From: Globodera rostochiensis
Lineage: Eukaryota > Nematoda > Chromadorea > Rhabditida > Heteroderidae
DNA length: 64,000 nt
Reading direction: 5' to 3'
Assembly: GCA_018350325.1 (NCBI GenBank)
Contig: JAEVLN010000019.1
Location: 806,001-870,000, forward strand
Positions 1-13,000 of the stretch are shown piece by piece. Position 1 is the stretch's first letter; every line of letters starts with the position of its first letter. The notes under the pieces were generated by a model. It made no database searches and was not told the DNA's origin. It saw only the letters and a program-made list of their open reading frames with translations. Both the position numbers and the translations under genes were made by a program.

Positions 1-88
1 TCACTTATGCTAAATTATTTTGATATGAATTTTGGATGTCCGACCGAAAGGTTGGGAAGCCAGCTGCCGAGGTTCTGGGACACGTCAG

Positions 89-359
89 ACCAAGAAGAAA
101 GCGAAGAAAGAGTCTTCAAACAGCGAGGACCCTAGGGTAAATAATACAACTTGGCCAATAATTTTTGTTTGATTGACGAAAACTTTTTTAGTGTCCGTTC
201 GAATGTGCGCTTAAACTCGGAGCAGTGCCGTGCCGTCAATTAAATGCCAACGACTTTCCTCGATCTCCTTTTCGTTTACGCTTGTCTTGCATTGCCTTTT
301 GTGTAGCATTTTATTCATCTCTGTCCCTGTATGGTTTCGTCAACTTTGAGGGGCCATAA
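89..359 (+). CDS. possible terminal two exons of an unknown gene (partial)
   Basis: A basic, serine-rich segment (TKKKAKKESSNSEDPR) lies between a plausible acceptor ending at 88 and a GTAAAT donor at 137. A second open segment runs from an acceptor ending at 191 to a TAA at 357-359. Both exons are in phase 0, so they can join. I recognise no family, and upstream exons would lie outside the window. The second exon has little protein-like character, so this is a weak call; the first exon could equally join another frame. Confidence 0.25.
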
Positions 360-1019
360 CTTTCTTCATAGAGTGAATGGTTTCCGTCGTTCTTCTCAAA
401 AAAGTCAGAAAAAACAGAATTCTGTACCCAAAACGAGCAGAAATTCTGATAAATCAGCAGAAGTCAAACAATAACCTATACCTAAATTATTTTGTTGTTT
501 GGCATTGATGGATAAATGCAGGGGAAGCTCCTCTCCTTCTCCCTCTCCCTTTCTCTTTCAATTTATTCCTTCCCCCCCCCCTCGTCTCCCACTCAGTGTT
601 ATTGATTGAACAGCTCTTTGTGGACCCTCACAACGCCTTCCATCTGTTTTTAGTATTACAAATTATTTATTTCAAAACAAATGGACAGTTTGGACTCGAT
701 GTGTCCAAGGATTACAAGATTTAAAACAAAAAGGTTTTGGTGTTTTTAGTGAAATTTTTGAAATGCATTTTTTATTTATTACCGATACATATCGCCAATT
801 TATCGGGGATGATAATGCATCCCAAATTCAAACACTTTTAACAATTAGGCAATCATTAAAATCCCGCTTTAATGGCCATCTTTAGGCGTGCATTTTCATC
901 CCCGTCCCCGCGGGCTCTTTATGTATATAATCCATAAGTTATTCAGTCGTATTATTTGCTTATTGAAGTTTCCGACAATTTAATCTCTCCTGATTTTAGT
1001 CAGATTATTATTTTTATTG
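360..1019. other. intergenic region upstream of the BLTP1/LPD-3 gene
   Basis: AT-rich non-coding sequence with a CT-rich stretch and a short poly-C run near 530-590. It presumably carries the promoter and trans-splice acceptor of the gene starting at 1020. I see no gene in it. Confidence 0.5.
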
Positions 1020-4000
1020 ATGGCAAACGATTCTCTGCCAATTTCGTCAGAAATTTCCCCCGCTTTCGCTTTGTTTGACAACATTACGGGTTCATCCTCT
1101 CCTTCGCTGGAGACGGGCATTGACTTTTTTAGCGAGTTGCAGCAGGACTTGAAAAGAGAATGGCGTGGCGACAGTCCCAGCATCAATTTCTTCTTGCTCA
1201 TCGCCTCTTTACTTGCATTTATTGTTTGGGCTCTGTTCATTTCGTTTTTTTTCAGGTAGAATTTAAAAAAAACGTTACCTTAGAAAATTTTAAAATTAAT
1301 TTTTGTAAAAAGAGAATAATGTTGAGAAGTTTCCATTTCAATTTCAATTGATGAGCAATCGATAAATTCATCTTTAAGCCGTGTCGTGGGCGTCTTGGTC
1401 AGTTTGCTGCTGCGCCGTTCTCTGATTTGGTTAAGTCTTCCCGCCATTCGTCACGCTTCCGTCGGCTCCTTCTCTCTCAGTGTCATTTCCGGCAAAATTA
1501 TGTTCAAAGATTTGCGCATTGTCACCGACGATTTTTCGCTGAGAATTAACGAAGGATTTTTGATATTTTCTTATTGGATTTTCGTGCCCAAACATTCCCA
1601 TCTGACAGAATGCATGTAATTTTATAATTATTCGAATTACTATAATTTTTATAAAGCTTTTTTGCTTTTTGTCAGGAATGTGTCTCGACTTTTTATTTAC
1701 CTAAATGGTCTCCAACTTGGCCTGTTCAACCGTTTGTCCATTTACCGCAGTCTGGCGACGAAGGCGTATCCATCCAATGCAAGGGATGCATTACGGGATA
1801 TTCAGCAAGGACCTGTAGAACAACCTCAGCAGAGTGCGACAGCATCGTCATGTAATTTGGAAATGTTGGAGATGCAACTGAACGCCTGGTGGGACAAATT
1901 ATGGCGTCTTTTTGGTGCAATTCGCGTGGACATCGGTTCTGCGCGGATTTTAGCAGGAAATCAGCTGTTGCCCACCACATTTTGTGTCACTTTCGACGAC
2001 TTTTCATGTAAAGTCGATTCATTAATTGGAAATAATACAGAAATAAATTAATGTTCTAAATATTCAAAAGAAATATTCTCATTTATTAAGCCAAGTTCAT
2101 GCTGACTGAAGCGTCCAACGCCGTCGATAGGTTCATGTTGAGGGTGAAGGGAAGCGTGGAGCACTTTCGAACTTCGCTGGTCAAAACAACAAATTATGCT
2201 GGCGCTTTTGAAGAGCCTCCGCGAACGATGGGTGGCGATTTTGTGCTTCTACAAACGGCGTCTATGCAATTTTTCTACCACCAGGATCTGCTGGGTGTGT
2301 GGGTGCTTTACCACCAAAAAAATCATTTATCGAGTTGATAATCCCCCGGGAATTCGATTTGGTTAAGGTGTTGTCCGCGATAACAACAAACAACGGCTGG
2401 ATGAGTGTTTGCCCGTGTGGGAGAGCATTTGGCGTTTGGACAAGAACACGGTGGTCAACTACAGCCCCTGGACAGGTAGTCCAGTGCGTTTTTTGCCCAA
2501 AAGTTCAAGAGTCGAATTTCGAACATTGTCCTCATTTAGCTTACCCATCATTCAGACAAACAGCGCTCTCTTCTGTACAACTTCTTTTTCCCCTCCGAAT
2601 TTGGCGTTACCCCCGTGACCAAAATGCCCGGGAAAAACCAACGTCGTGTGCTTATCGCTCACGAAATGCGCGTTGTGCTGCTGCGTGACGCGAGCTTTGA
2701 TGTGTGGTTCATGCGCGGTGGTGAGCTGGAGTCCATGTCCAGCACACTGAAGCAGGGGTCCACCCTGGAAGTAATCATCATCAACAACAACAACCAAAAT
2801 GCATTTATCCTGAATGTTACAGTTTATCTTCCCGTGGACAACAGCTGAGAATGGTTCCACAGTGTCCGTCACCGGCAGTTTTCTTCGAGTGGAAACGATC
2901 ACTTCCCTACCTTTTCGAAAGTTTTTTGCCTGCGAAACTCTCAGCTTTAACCTCAGTGCCAACTTTCCTCGCGCGTTTAATCGTCAACAACAATGGGAAT
3001 TCACTTTGGAACTGCACGACGTTCTGCTCAATTTCATTTGGGACCACAAACGATTTGTGTCTGTCAGTATTTATCTTATTTCTGCATAAGTCTTTTTACA
3101 TTACACAATTTGATTCAGGAACTGATTGGACAATGGGCGTCCATCAATCAGTCGGATTTGTGCAATTTCTCCCCTTTTATTTGTGCCTTCAAAATCAATG
3201 TGCTGGAAAAGTTTAACGTTTTGTTGTTGCTGAATGACAAGAATTGGGTCGATGTCAGGTGACTGACGTGGACTTTTGTCTTGAAATGCTTTGGGTTTTG
3301 TCAAATTCAGTTCGATGGACCAATCGGAAGAGAATTTGCTTGGCTCGGTGCAGGGTTTCCCGTTTTTACCTCAATTTTGACATGGACTTCACAGAATTCG
3401 CGCCTAAAACTATCCCGACGAATTTCAAAGTTAAAATGGAAGAAAAGGTTGGATGTGCCGGGAGATTGACAAGAAATAAACGAAAGTTTTTGCCAATTCG
3501 CTTTCAGTTATCCTTTAATGTGCGAGTACCGAACAATTGTGCCTTGCGAGTTCCGTTCATTGAACTGTTAAAAAGTGCCAATTTGTCGGAAGAATGGGCC
3601 AATGTCGGCCAAGAATGGGTTGAGCTTTGGAGGACGGACTCAATAAGCTGTAATTTGGAGTACGAATACCACCCAAAAGCACATGGCAACTTCTGCCGGT
3701 CGCCCATCCCAAGCAAATATTTGGACGTTCTTGTTCCACCACGGCCACAACATCCTCGTGAACTGCCCCCCGATAATCTTTTCGTCGAAGTTTGTCCGAA
3801 ATTAAATGCAAAATAAAATCATAATTCAGCTTCTAATAGCCGAGTCGAACATTCAATTGAGCGGAATGTTCATTCGTCTTCTGTTCGCGTTCAAAGACAA
3901 TTACTTCGGGTTATACGATTCGGTAAGGAACAATTTGACTATAAACGATCGTCTAACTTAATTGACAGATTTCTGACCCTTCAAAAAGGAACGGGCCAAT

Positions 4001-7000
4001 TTCGCAACGATTTGTTGAAAAAGACGATGGCTTTCCAGAAGATTATCGTCCATTGGATGTGTCTCTCAGCGTTCAAATTGACACCGTAACGGCCAAATGT
4101 CCCATTCATCGACAAGTGGCCTTTGACAAATCGCCTAAACGTTTTTTTCACAGATATAGATTTTAATCATTGCAATTAATTCAGTTAATTGCTTTGTGCC
4201 GCTGGTAAACATCAACAAAATAGTCGTTGAATTAAAGAAAACTCACACGGAAGCCCAAATTCAAGTAAGACAAGCTCAAATGTTTTTGCTTAAATTAAAT
4301 GGCTTAATGCTTTTACAGGTTGTGACCAGTCCGATCAGAATACAATTTGATGACACATCGAACAGTTGGGCTTCGATTAGTGCCATCAGATTTCGCGGAC
4401 AAAGTCTTTATTCCGATTGCGACGTTCCATGGCGCATTGAATATGAAGAATACGCATGGCTTACGGAGGTGGTGGTGGGCGAATGTTTGGCTCAAATGAA
4501 CGTAGCCGACGTAAGAGCATTTTATTTTATTTGGTTAAAATCGATAGACAATATTAGAAATTTTGATTTTGTTAAATATTATTCTTTTGTGATATTTTAG
4601 AGAATTTACAAAAAGCTCCCTTTTTAGTTGGTCAACACTTTGCACTTTTTGGAGTCCACCCTTTTCTTTCTTTCCTGCACGGACGAGGAAACGGAAGTTC
4701 CTCAGCGATTTAAAATCTGTCAACATTTTCAATTGACCAAAAATTGCGCAACGAATGCTAAAATTGATCAAACAACGAATAATTCATTCCATTGTCCGTC
4801 GGCTGAAGATGTTAAATATCGCCACAATCGCGTGTCCGTCGACAGTGTCCAACTGTCCCTTTTTGCTGATGCCCAACAGACGCTGTTACTGCTCGAAATG
4901 CCAAAAGGAATTAGGTGATTTAATTTTTTTGTTTGAAAAAATAGCCATATTTTATTTCAAGAATTTCGCATTGCAATTTCCATTTGGGTATGTGTGAGAC
5001 ATTCAACAATATCGTTCTGCTTTGCTCCCAATTCGACACAAAATTGTTTTTAAAATTGAATCAGCCAACAGCAGAGGCACAAAAAAGATGGGCCGATGTT
5101 GGATCATTGTCAGTAAAACAAGTAATGAATTGTCTGAAATAGCCATTTTGATCAAGTTCTTACAGATTTGTCTCGACTTTGGACTTTCGTCGGCTTTCGC
5201 TGCTGGAAATGCGTCTTCGGGGTGTTCTTCGAATGGACAAATGGCATTTTTGCAACGGCATGACAAAGCGTCACGAAGACTTCCATTCATTTGGTCATCA
5301 ACAGATCGAGGGGTTGTTTGTGCTTGTTTTGAACCGTTTCGATTCTTTGAGGATGATCAGATACTGTAATTATCGTTACAGTATGTCACTTACTTACTGG
5401 AATGGTTTCAGGGAAGTTCTGCCAAATTCGTTCTCGAACTTTGTCCCATTTGTCTCCTTCGATGATAAGGGCGTCCCATTGAAAATGTTCGCCAGAAGTT
5501 TAATTTTTCCTCAGATTTTGTGGTAATGTTCAATTTGTTTCAATTAAAATAGTGCATACTAAACTGTCCCATTAAGCGTTCTGTCGACTGAAACTGACTT
5601 TGACAGTCCGTTTGAGGACAAAAAGGTTTACCTAAAAATATATCTTTCGATAAGTTTAAATAATTAATAAATGCAATTAATTGCAGGGTCCTTTTTTTCA
5701 CAAAGAGAGCAGTGCGAATTCTTTTCAAGAACAAAACGAACCGGTATTTACCCCAACATCGAATAAATATGCCACAGATTTGCATCGATACAGCAAATTC
5801 GTGGACCTTTACAGTTTGGAAGAGCAACGCCATCCATTCTTCGCCTTACGATCACTCAGAATGGTAAGTTAAAGCAGATTCTGTTGTTTATACTTGACAT
5901 TAATGTGTGTTTCCCGTCATGTCTCACAGAAACCCGAATCGTTGCGAGGACTCAAAAGGGTCAGAATTGTCTCTGAAAGAAGGAATTCGGCGTTTTCACC
6001 GGTCACCCCTCAAAGGGAATTTGTCTCGATGAATTTTGATGATGGAGATGAAGATGCTGCCCTGCGGCAATTGCGCCAAAGGCACTTTGATGAGGGTGGA
6101 ACATGCACAAAAATGAGAGGGAAATTGGCCCAAAACATCGAAGTTTTGTTTCATTTACAATTAAACAATGATTTAAATGTTTAGCTTTTCACAACACCAA
6201 TTTTGCTTAACGCCATGGAGAACATTGCAACGGAAGTTTATGCATTTGAGACGAATTCTCATTCTGCACTGATTTTACAACGAATTTACGCAAAATGCAG
6301 CTCGAAACAACACCAACAGCCATTAATAGCCGAAACGAAAGTCAAAAGTTGCTAATTTTTGTTTTGCCACTTCAGTTTTGGGGTTGTTAATACTAAATTT
6401 ATTGCAGATTCATTTCCGTTGAATTTTTCTGGCAATTTGGCGATGCCTTCCATTGACGTTTGTCTGCTTCAAATCGCCGATTGTTCCAATTTGCCGTCGT
6501 TGATTCTATGCAAATCGCCTCCATTTTCTGTTGAGACAATTTCCAAAAAAGGGAACCACGAGGGCATTTTCTCTGCGGCCACCGTTTCTCAATGGCAGCT
6601 GAAAATATTTAAAATAACGGAATGGAATAAACCAAAATGTCCAAACATTGGGACAGCGCCGACAATTTGTGACGGGAAAAAAATCGTCGCGGACGGTCGG
6701 GTGGGTTTTTGAAATTCACTCATTTTTGTTCCTAGAAAGTGATTTCCTAATTCCCTTTAGGCCAATTTTTCTGAAACGAATTGGAATGAAATTCCTGCGC
6801 TGGCAAATTGCTGCCCGTTTGGTCCCCAATATTTGCTGGACATTGAACTTACAAATTCGCACTTTGACCTTTCCTTTGTTCAACGTACGGACGGAACATT
6901 TTCTTCTGAAATCAACCTGAAGATCGGCTCTTTAAATCTTTCTCCATTCGATGGTAAGAAATCATTTTTTAAGAATAAAATTGATTGGGAATTGAAATGG

Positions 7001-10000
7001 ACGGCATAACGAATTAACAACGCTAATCATCATCTGAACATTTAAGAAAGGCCCGGAGTCATCAATGACCGAAATGACACTTTTGCCCATTCAATCGCTT
7101 TCATTTACTCGGAATGGCATCGAATCATCTGTAATTTTCGAAGTCGGCTTTTGCAGCTGTCCTCTGCATTTGAAGAATCTCGCGATTTAACACTGATCAG
7201 AATGTTGGCGACCGGATTGGACACACAAGAATGGATGGTAAGTGAATAGGCGAGGCATTTCTGCAATGTAAATGGCGTTCAGGATGGCATTGTGTGCTCA
7301 ATGGGCGGTCAAGAAATGGGTCGCGTCAAGTCATCAAATCGCTTTCTGAACTCGTGCCCATCTTGCAAACTGATCCACAGCTTATTAAGCCTCCACAACA
7401 AGCATCCAAATGTCGGGAGGGAGAATTTAAGAGGAACGAAAAAGGCAAAAAACAGAACTTTTATTTGTGATATTAACATAAATATTTAATTCTTTTAGGA
7501 GAGACAGATAATTGGGGACATGAAACGACGTCATTTGGCACTCGAAACTTTGTTTGCTCATTGGCAACCATTGATCTGTTCCCAAATTCAGGTCGTCTTT
7601 CCTCAAATTTCGATGATCAGATTCTTTCACAGACTTCTCAATTTAAGCTGATCGACCAATCAACGATTTCCAAATATATAAGAACAATTGACGAAGAAGG
7701 ACATAAAGGGGAGATTCCATCTGGATCTGCTGGTGATGAACAAACTCTCTCAACAGCAACGGCACAACGACAACAGCACAAAATGGGACACCGTCGGATG
7801 GCATCGAATACAACCGCTGAGGCACCCCCAAGCGGTGGAGTCGACTCACAATCTGCTGAACAGCGTAAGTAAAATTCTCCTCGGTTCTCAGTTTTGTAGA
7901 TAACGGCAGTGAGGGCATTCCTCTCTAAGAATTGCAAAAAAATTTAGAAAAGAATAAAGAAATATTAATTTTTATTCAATTTTGTAGCCGATTTATACCA
8001 TCGAATTCTGCAAGCGCACAAAGAGTACAAAGAGAGGCGATACCGTCGACAGCAAACGCTGGCAGTAAAATGGAAAATTGGCACAATGCCGACCGATCAT
8101 CTTAAGGCCGAGGAATTGCCATGCCCACTCTTTTTCTACCCCCTTTTTGAGGTTCAAATTAGGGTGGACAACACCGGTTTTTGATTAACCGAGTGCAAGG
8201 ACTAAAAACCGGATTTTAAATTTAATTAAAACACTAAATTATCATTTAATATAGTCATCAAAGAAGCTGTTAACCGGGTACGAAATCATCATAAACTGTT
8301 AAAAGTTCCAGTTTTAAACACGGTCTTGTTGCTACAATTGTTCAAATGAATGCTTTCGATTTTGAATAAGTTTGTTAAAATAATAAATAGGTAATCGCAA
8401 TTTTAGGAACTTTCACTTGGCCGTTCGTCACTGGACGCTATCGGGAAATTAATTTATTTGCTGAAGGAGTCAAAAATTTCTGCGAAAATTCGAAGGATTG
8501 CCGTTTCTGTTGTCGATAGGAAAAGTCTTGGCCACCAATTCCCTTCATTATCTGTCAACCCGTTCATAATCATCGACGAATTCCGATGGAACGCGGCATT
8601 GGACTCCAATTTGTTTATGGATGCCCATCGGATGAGACCATTGCGGTAGAATCGTCACTAAAAAATGCAGAATTTATATCCAATTGTTTCATTTAGTGCG
8701 ACATTTGGGCTCAAACAATGCACCGATGTGCAAAACATTCGCTTTTCAGTTTCAATACCGTCTCTGTATTTCATCAACAATTTGAAGCAGTGTCTCCAAA
8801 GCATTGTCAAAACCGATTTAACCCACCCAAAAAATGATGATGTTAACCACGCTACAACGACATTTGCGCCAGAAGAAGAAAATTCGTTGGGTGATCAGTG
8901 GGCGGATGATCTGAACACCAAAATGAGGCTCAATGGAGGGTGGGTCGGTGTGGCTCTTTAGTTAATCGACATTTTATCAGTTGAAACCCGACTTTATTTT
9001 AGGGATGACAAATTCGCCCAGAGCATTCAGTTCACTTTTGATTCTGACAACGCTTGTGAAATGTTTTCATGCGAGGGACTTCTGACGGATTTGTTTGTTT
9101 CACTCACTTCGCACAGTGTGCAAAACTCGACGCAACTTCAAAAAAGTGTCAGAATTGGAGCAGAAAACGTTGGAGAAGAAGCGGATAACGGGTCGCTTTT
9201 GATTGAGAATCGTGTGCAGAAAATGTCATTGATCATCGCCGAAAATATTCACGAGGATGGAGGACAGAAGCGAACATCGACGGCATCGAGTAAAGGGTCG
9301 ACCTCAAGAGCTCAGCAGATTCTGAACTGTTCGATGAAGGAAATTGTAGCTGTATTTGAAGGTGTTTTGGAGGGACAACTTGGTCAGAATAAACGGAAAC
9401 TAACCGTGAAGATTGGGGGCGTTCAGGGCGTGTTACCGATGCATGCCGAGAGCATTCACGAAGTTATTTGATTTAATTAATTTGTTTGATCATTTTGCTC
9501 TTAATAACTTAAATTTAGGTTGTGTTGAGACATGGGAGCCAACTGAATCAGCAGTTCCATTTGATTGTCGGGCCTCAACATCCGAATTTGACGGAATCTC
9601 AAACTCGACGAGAAAAACTTCCAGAAAATAGAGAAGAAGGTGCCACCAGGAATTTTGTTTCGACACCCGAGTCGCCGATCGTCGAGCAGTTACCATCCTC
9701 ATCATTGTTCAACGAATTTCTGAGTGATCAGCAAAACGCCAATGAAGAATTTTTGAATGGAAAAGTTGTGCAAACTCTGCTGAATGATCAGTCCTCAATT
9801 CTCGAAAGCTTATTGCCGCTGGACTTATCCTTGGAATTGGTCACATTTGAGCTGAGTGCCCAGCTGTTCCCCTCTCTGGAGGTCCAATACAAATTGGACG
9901 GAGCGCTTGTCAAGGGAAAATGTGAAGCGGCAAATTTCGACTTTGAAAGTGCCATTCGATCCCACCAACTGCACTTCGTCGTCACTTCCTCCAGCTCAAT

Positions 10001-13000
10001 TGGCGGTCAATCAGCCAAGGACGGCGATCGGTTCGCCGACACTTTTAGCCTTCCGTTGCCGTTGTTGAACTCGACCGGAATTTACAAAAGTGGACGCCGA
10101 CCGTCGTTTGAATTGTCCATTTCAATTGGTCAGTTCCTAGGGGAAGGGCATTTGAAATATTTGAGCGTAGGCGGAAAATTGGGTTGTAAAAAGAATTATA
10201 TATAAAATTGGAATTATGTTATTCTTTTTTAATTTTGTTGTTTGTTCAATTTAGTAAATGGGATTCCTTTTTTGTCTGAGTCCTCGTTCCTTTCAGGTGC
10301 CATTGTTCACTCATTCTCAACCGACTTGCTTAACCAAGTGCTGCTGGCGCAGGAGACTTTGCGGACTGAGCTGATGTTCTTGTGGAAGAAACTGGCGGAT
10401 GAGAAGTGGGGAACGGGCAAAGACAACGACCCTCATCAACAACATTTACCAGCCGATCAACGCGAGACGCGTCTGCTTTTCAGCATCGATGTAAACAAAA
10501 ATAATTTTATTTAATAAATATTGCATTTCCTATTTTTTTAAGGTCCGTTGTAATGAATCCGAGTCAACGCATTATTGGCTCCAAATTGCGGCCACAACTC
10601 CCACTGGAATCGCTGCCATTCTGCTTTTGCAAGAAACGCACTTTCAAATTGGGAACAAATCGACCAGCAACGAGTCCATAATGGCACAAGCGATCGCGAA
10701 ATTGAGCCTGAAACTGAGTCAAACGTACAAATGGACCCTTTACGAAGAGACAAAAGAGGAACAAAGGGAATTCGCCACATTTATCACGCAGGTCAAACGC
10801 AACTTTCGAATTTTGGGCCCTCAGTTTGGGGGACTTCCAATCTCGACAATAATTTGGAAACCATTTTGAATTGATTAAAATTCTTTTAGATAAGTGCCAA
10901 GAACGAGATGCCCTTCAATCAGTCAAATAACAATTTTTCGTCCGAACGAAGACATTGGCTCCACAATTATTCTGTTTCGCTGATCCGTCCCTTTTTGATG
11001 ATGAGACCGAAGGCGTTGGATAAAGCCATTCTTTTTTGGCTGAACTACAGAAACACTTACAACTGTTGGCAGGAGGAGCGGAACAAACTGCTCCAAATGT
11101 CGGGAAGAAAAGAGGAAAAGCGTGACGAAGAAGTGACGTGGAGGAGAAGTGTCGGGGAGGGGGAAGCAATTACACGAAGCAATAGCAGTATTACGGTAAG
11201 AAATTCATTGTCTCAAATGGAGGAGTCAATAATCTCACAATGTAACGTACTCATTGAAGGCGAGTGCCCTCGAGTTCCAACTGTCCGTGTCCATCCAGGA
11301 TGGCTTCCATGCGTGCATGCCTCTGCTCGGAGCACACGACGATTCCTCCACAGTTTTGGCGGTGTCCCTTCACCACACGGAGGTGCAAGTGCATGTTCAG
11401 CAGCAGATACATTGCGAAGCCAATTTCGACGAGTTCAAAATCAGCTTTATCGAAGGGTCCGGTTTCGAAGAGGACTCGATGGACGGAGACCCGTGGGCTC
11501 GGCTCGAGGCACTGTCATCTGATGCCGCATTTTGTTCTTCCAACTTCCTTTTCTTTCCCCACGGGTCTTATCAGTTAAGCACCAGCGCAATTTCGGCACA
11601 GAATGACGCTAATGCCAAATGGCTGCTGTCGACCGTGGCCAAAATGGAGGGGATGACTTTGGACCTAGACAATGTGACGGCTCTTTTATATAGTTTTGTT
11701 CTTTACAAATAAATTTTAGAACATCGGAAAGTTTGTGTCATCATTGATTCACACATTAACATCAATTACTTCGTTAGAAGAAGATGTGGAAGAAATTTCT
11801 GATGAGCCGGAAGAGGAACAGGATGGGCTAAATCAGTCTTCAATTTCTTCCAGCGACCCAAACTTGCTGAACCCGGTGAGCTTCACAGTTCAGCACCGCT
11901 TTTCCGCTCCACCCGTTGCCGAAGTGGAAGACGATGCTCAACAATTTCGGCACAGAGTGCACTCGCTCGAGAAAAAAATGCACGAGCACGCCATGTTAGT
12001 GGCCGATTTGGCAAACTGCGGTGGAGTGTCTGAGCTAACGCTGGAGACAGAGCGACGGAAGTTGCGACAGTTGGAACAACTCCACCTGCGCGAGTTTCGC
12101 CGATTGGTGGTCACCAAATTGAAAGGCCATGTCAGCAACACAAAGCAGCACGACTCACAGCGTAAATCTGCTAATGAGGAGCCACAACAGCGAAAGGCAA
12201 CGCCGAGGTCGCATTTGTTGATGCGTTCTTTGGAGGGCTCGTCATTGGCGGGAGGTTCAAGTGGCGGAGGGACCCCGCGGGCCCAGCTGCAAACCCAACA
12301 AGGAAGCACTGTGGTGAAGGAGCTGTTGGACATGAACATCGACGTTAAGGTGGGTGATGCTTCTGCGTAGCAATGTTTGAACTAAAGTTTAATGAAAACG
12401 GTTGTTTTTTTTGAGGCATGCACCTATAGCAATCTATCGCAAATTATTGATCGTTGTCCAATTTTAAGGTGTACATCGAGTGTGGAAAGTGTATCCTCCG
12501 TGCTGACCCTTCCAAACAACTGCAACAGCTCGACAAAACCAGCTTCCTCCCGGGGCACCGTCGTCAGTTTTCGGCGGGAACCACATCGATGACGGTCGAC
12601 TCGACCACCCAACTGTCGTTGCCGAGTGTGGACGCACGCTTTATATACACGTCGGATGATGCGAAAATGCCTTTGCCCCAACAAATGGAGGAAAATTTTG
12701 GCTTCGTGAAATCATATCGGTCACTGAACCAGAAGTGCTTCTACACATCCCTCGAGTTGGCCAGCATGCCCTTGACAACGCTGATCACGCCAGCGCTGAT
12801 CGATTTTCTTGATCAGACCCTTGATCCTCTGACAAGCACCATTTTTGACAAATCTTCCATTCAAAAGGCCTCGAGTGAAATTGGAAGTTTTGACGAGAAA
12901 AAGTTGGACCCAGCAGTTGAACTCATCGCCATTGATCGTCTTGGCCTTTCCTTCGACCTCATCTTGCATGTTTCAGTTCAAGCTTCCAGTCTTCGATTTG

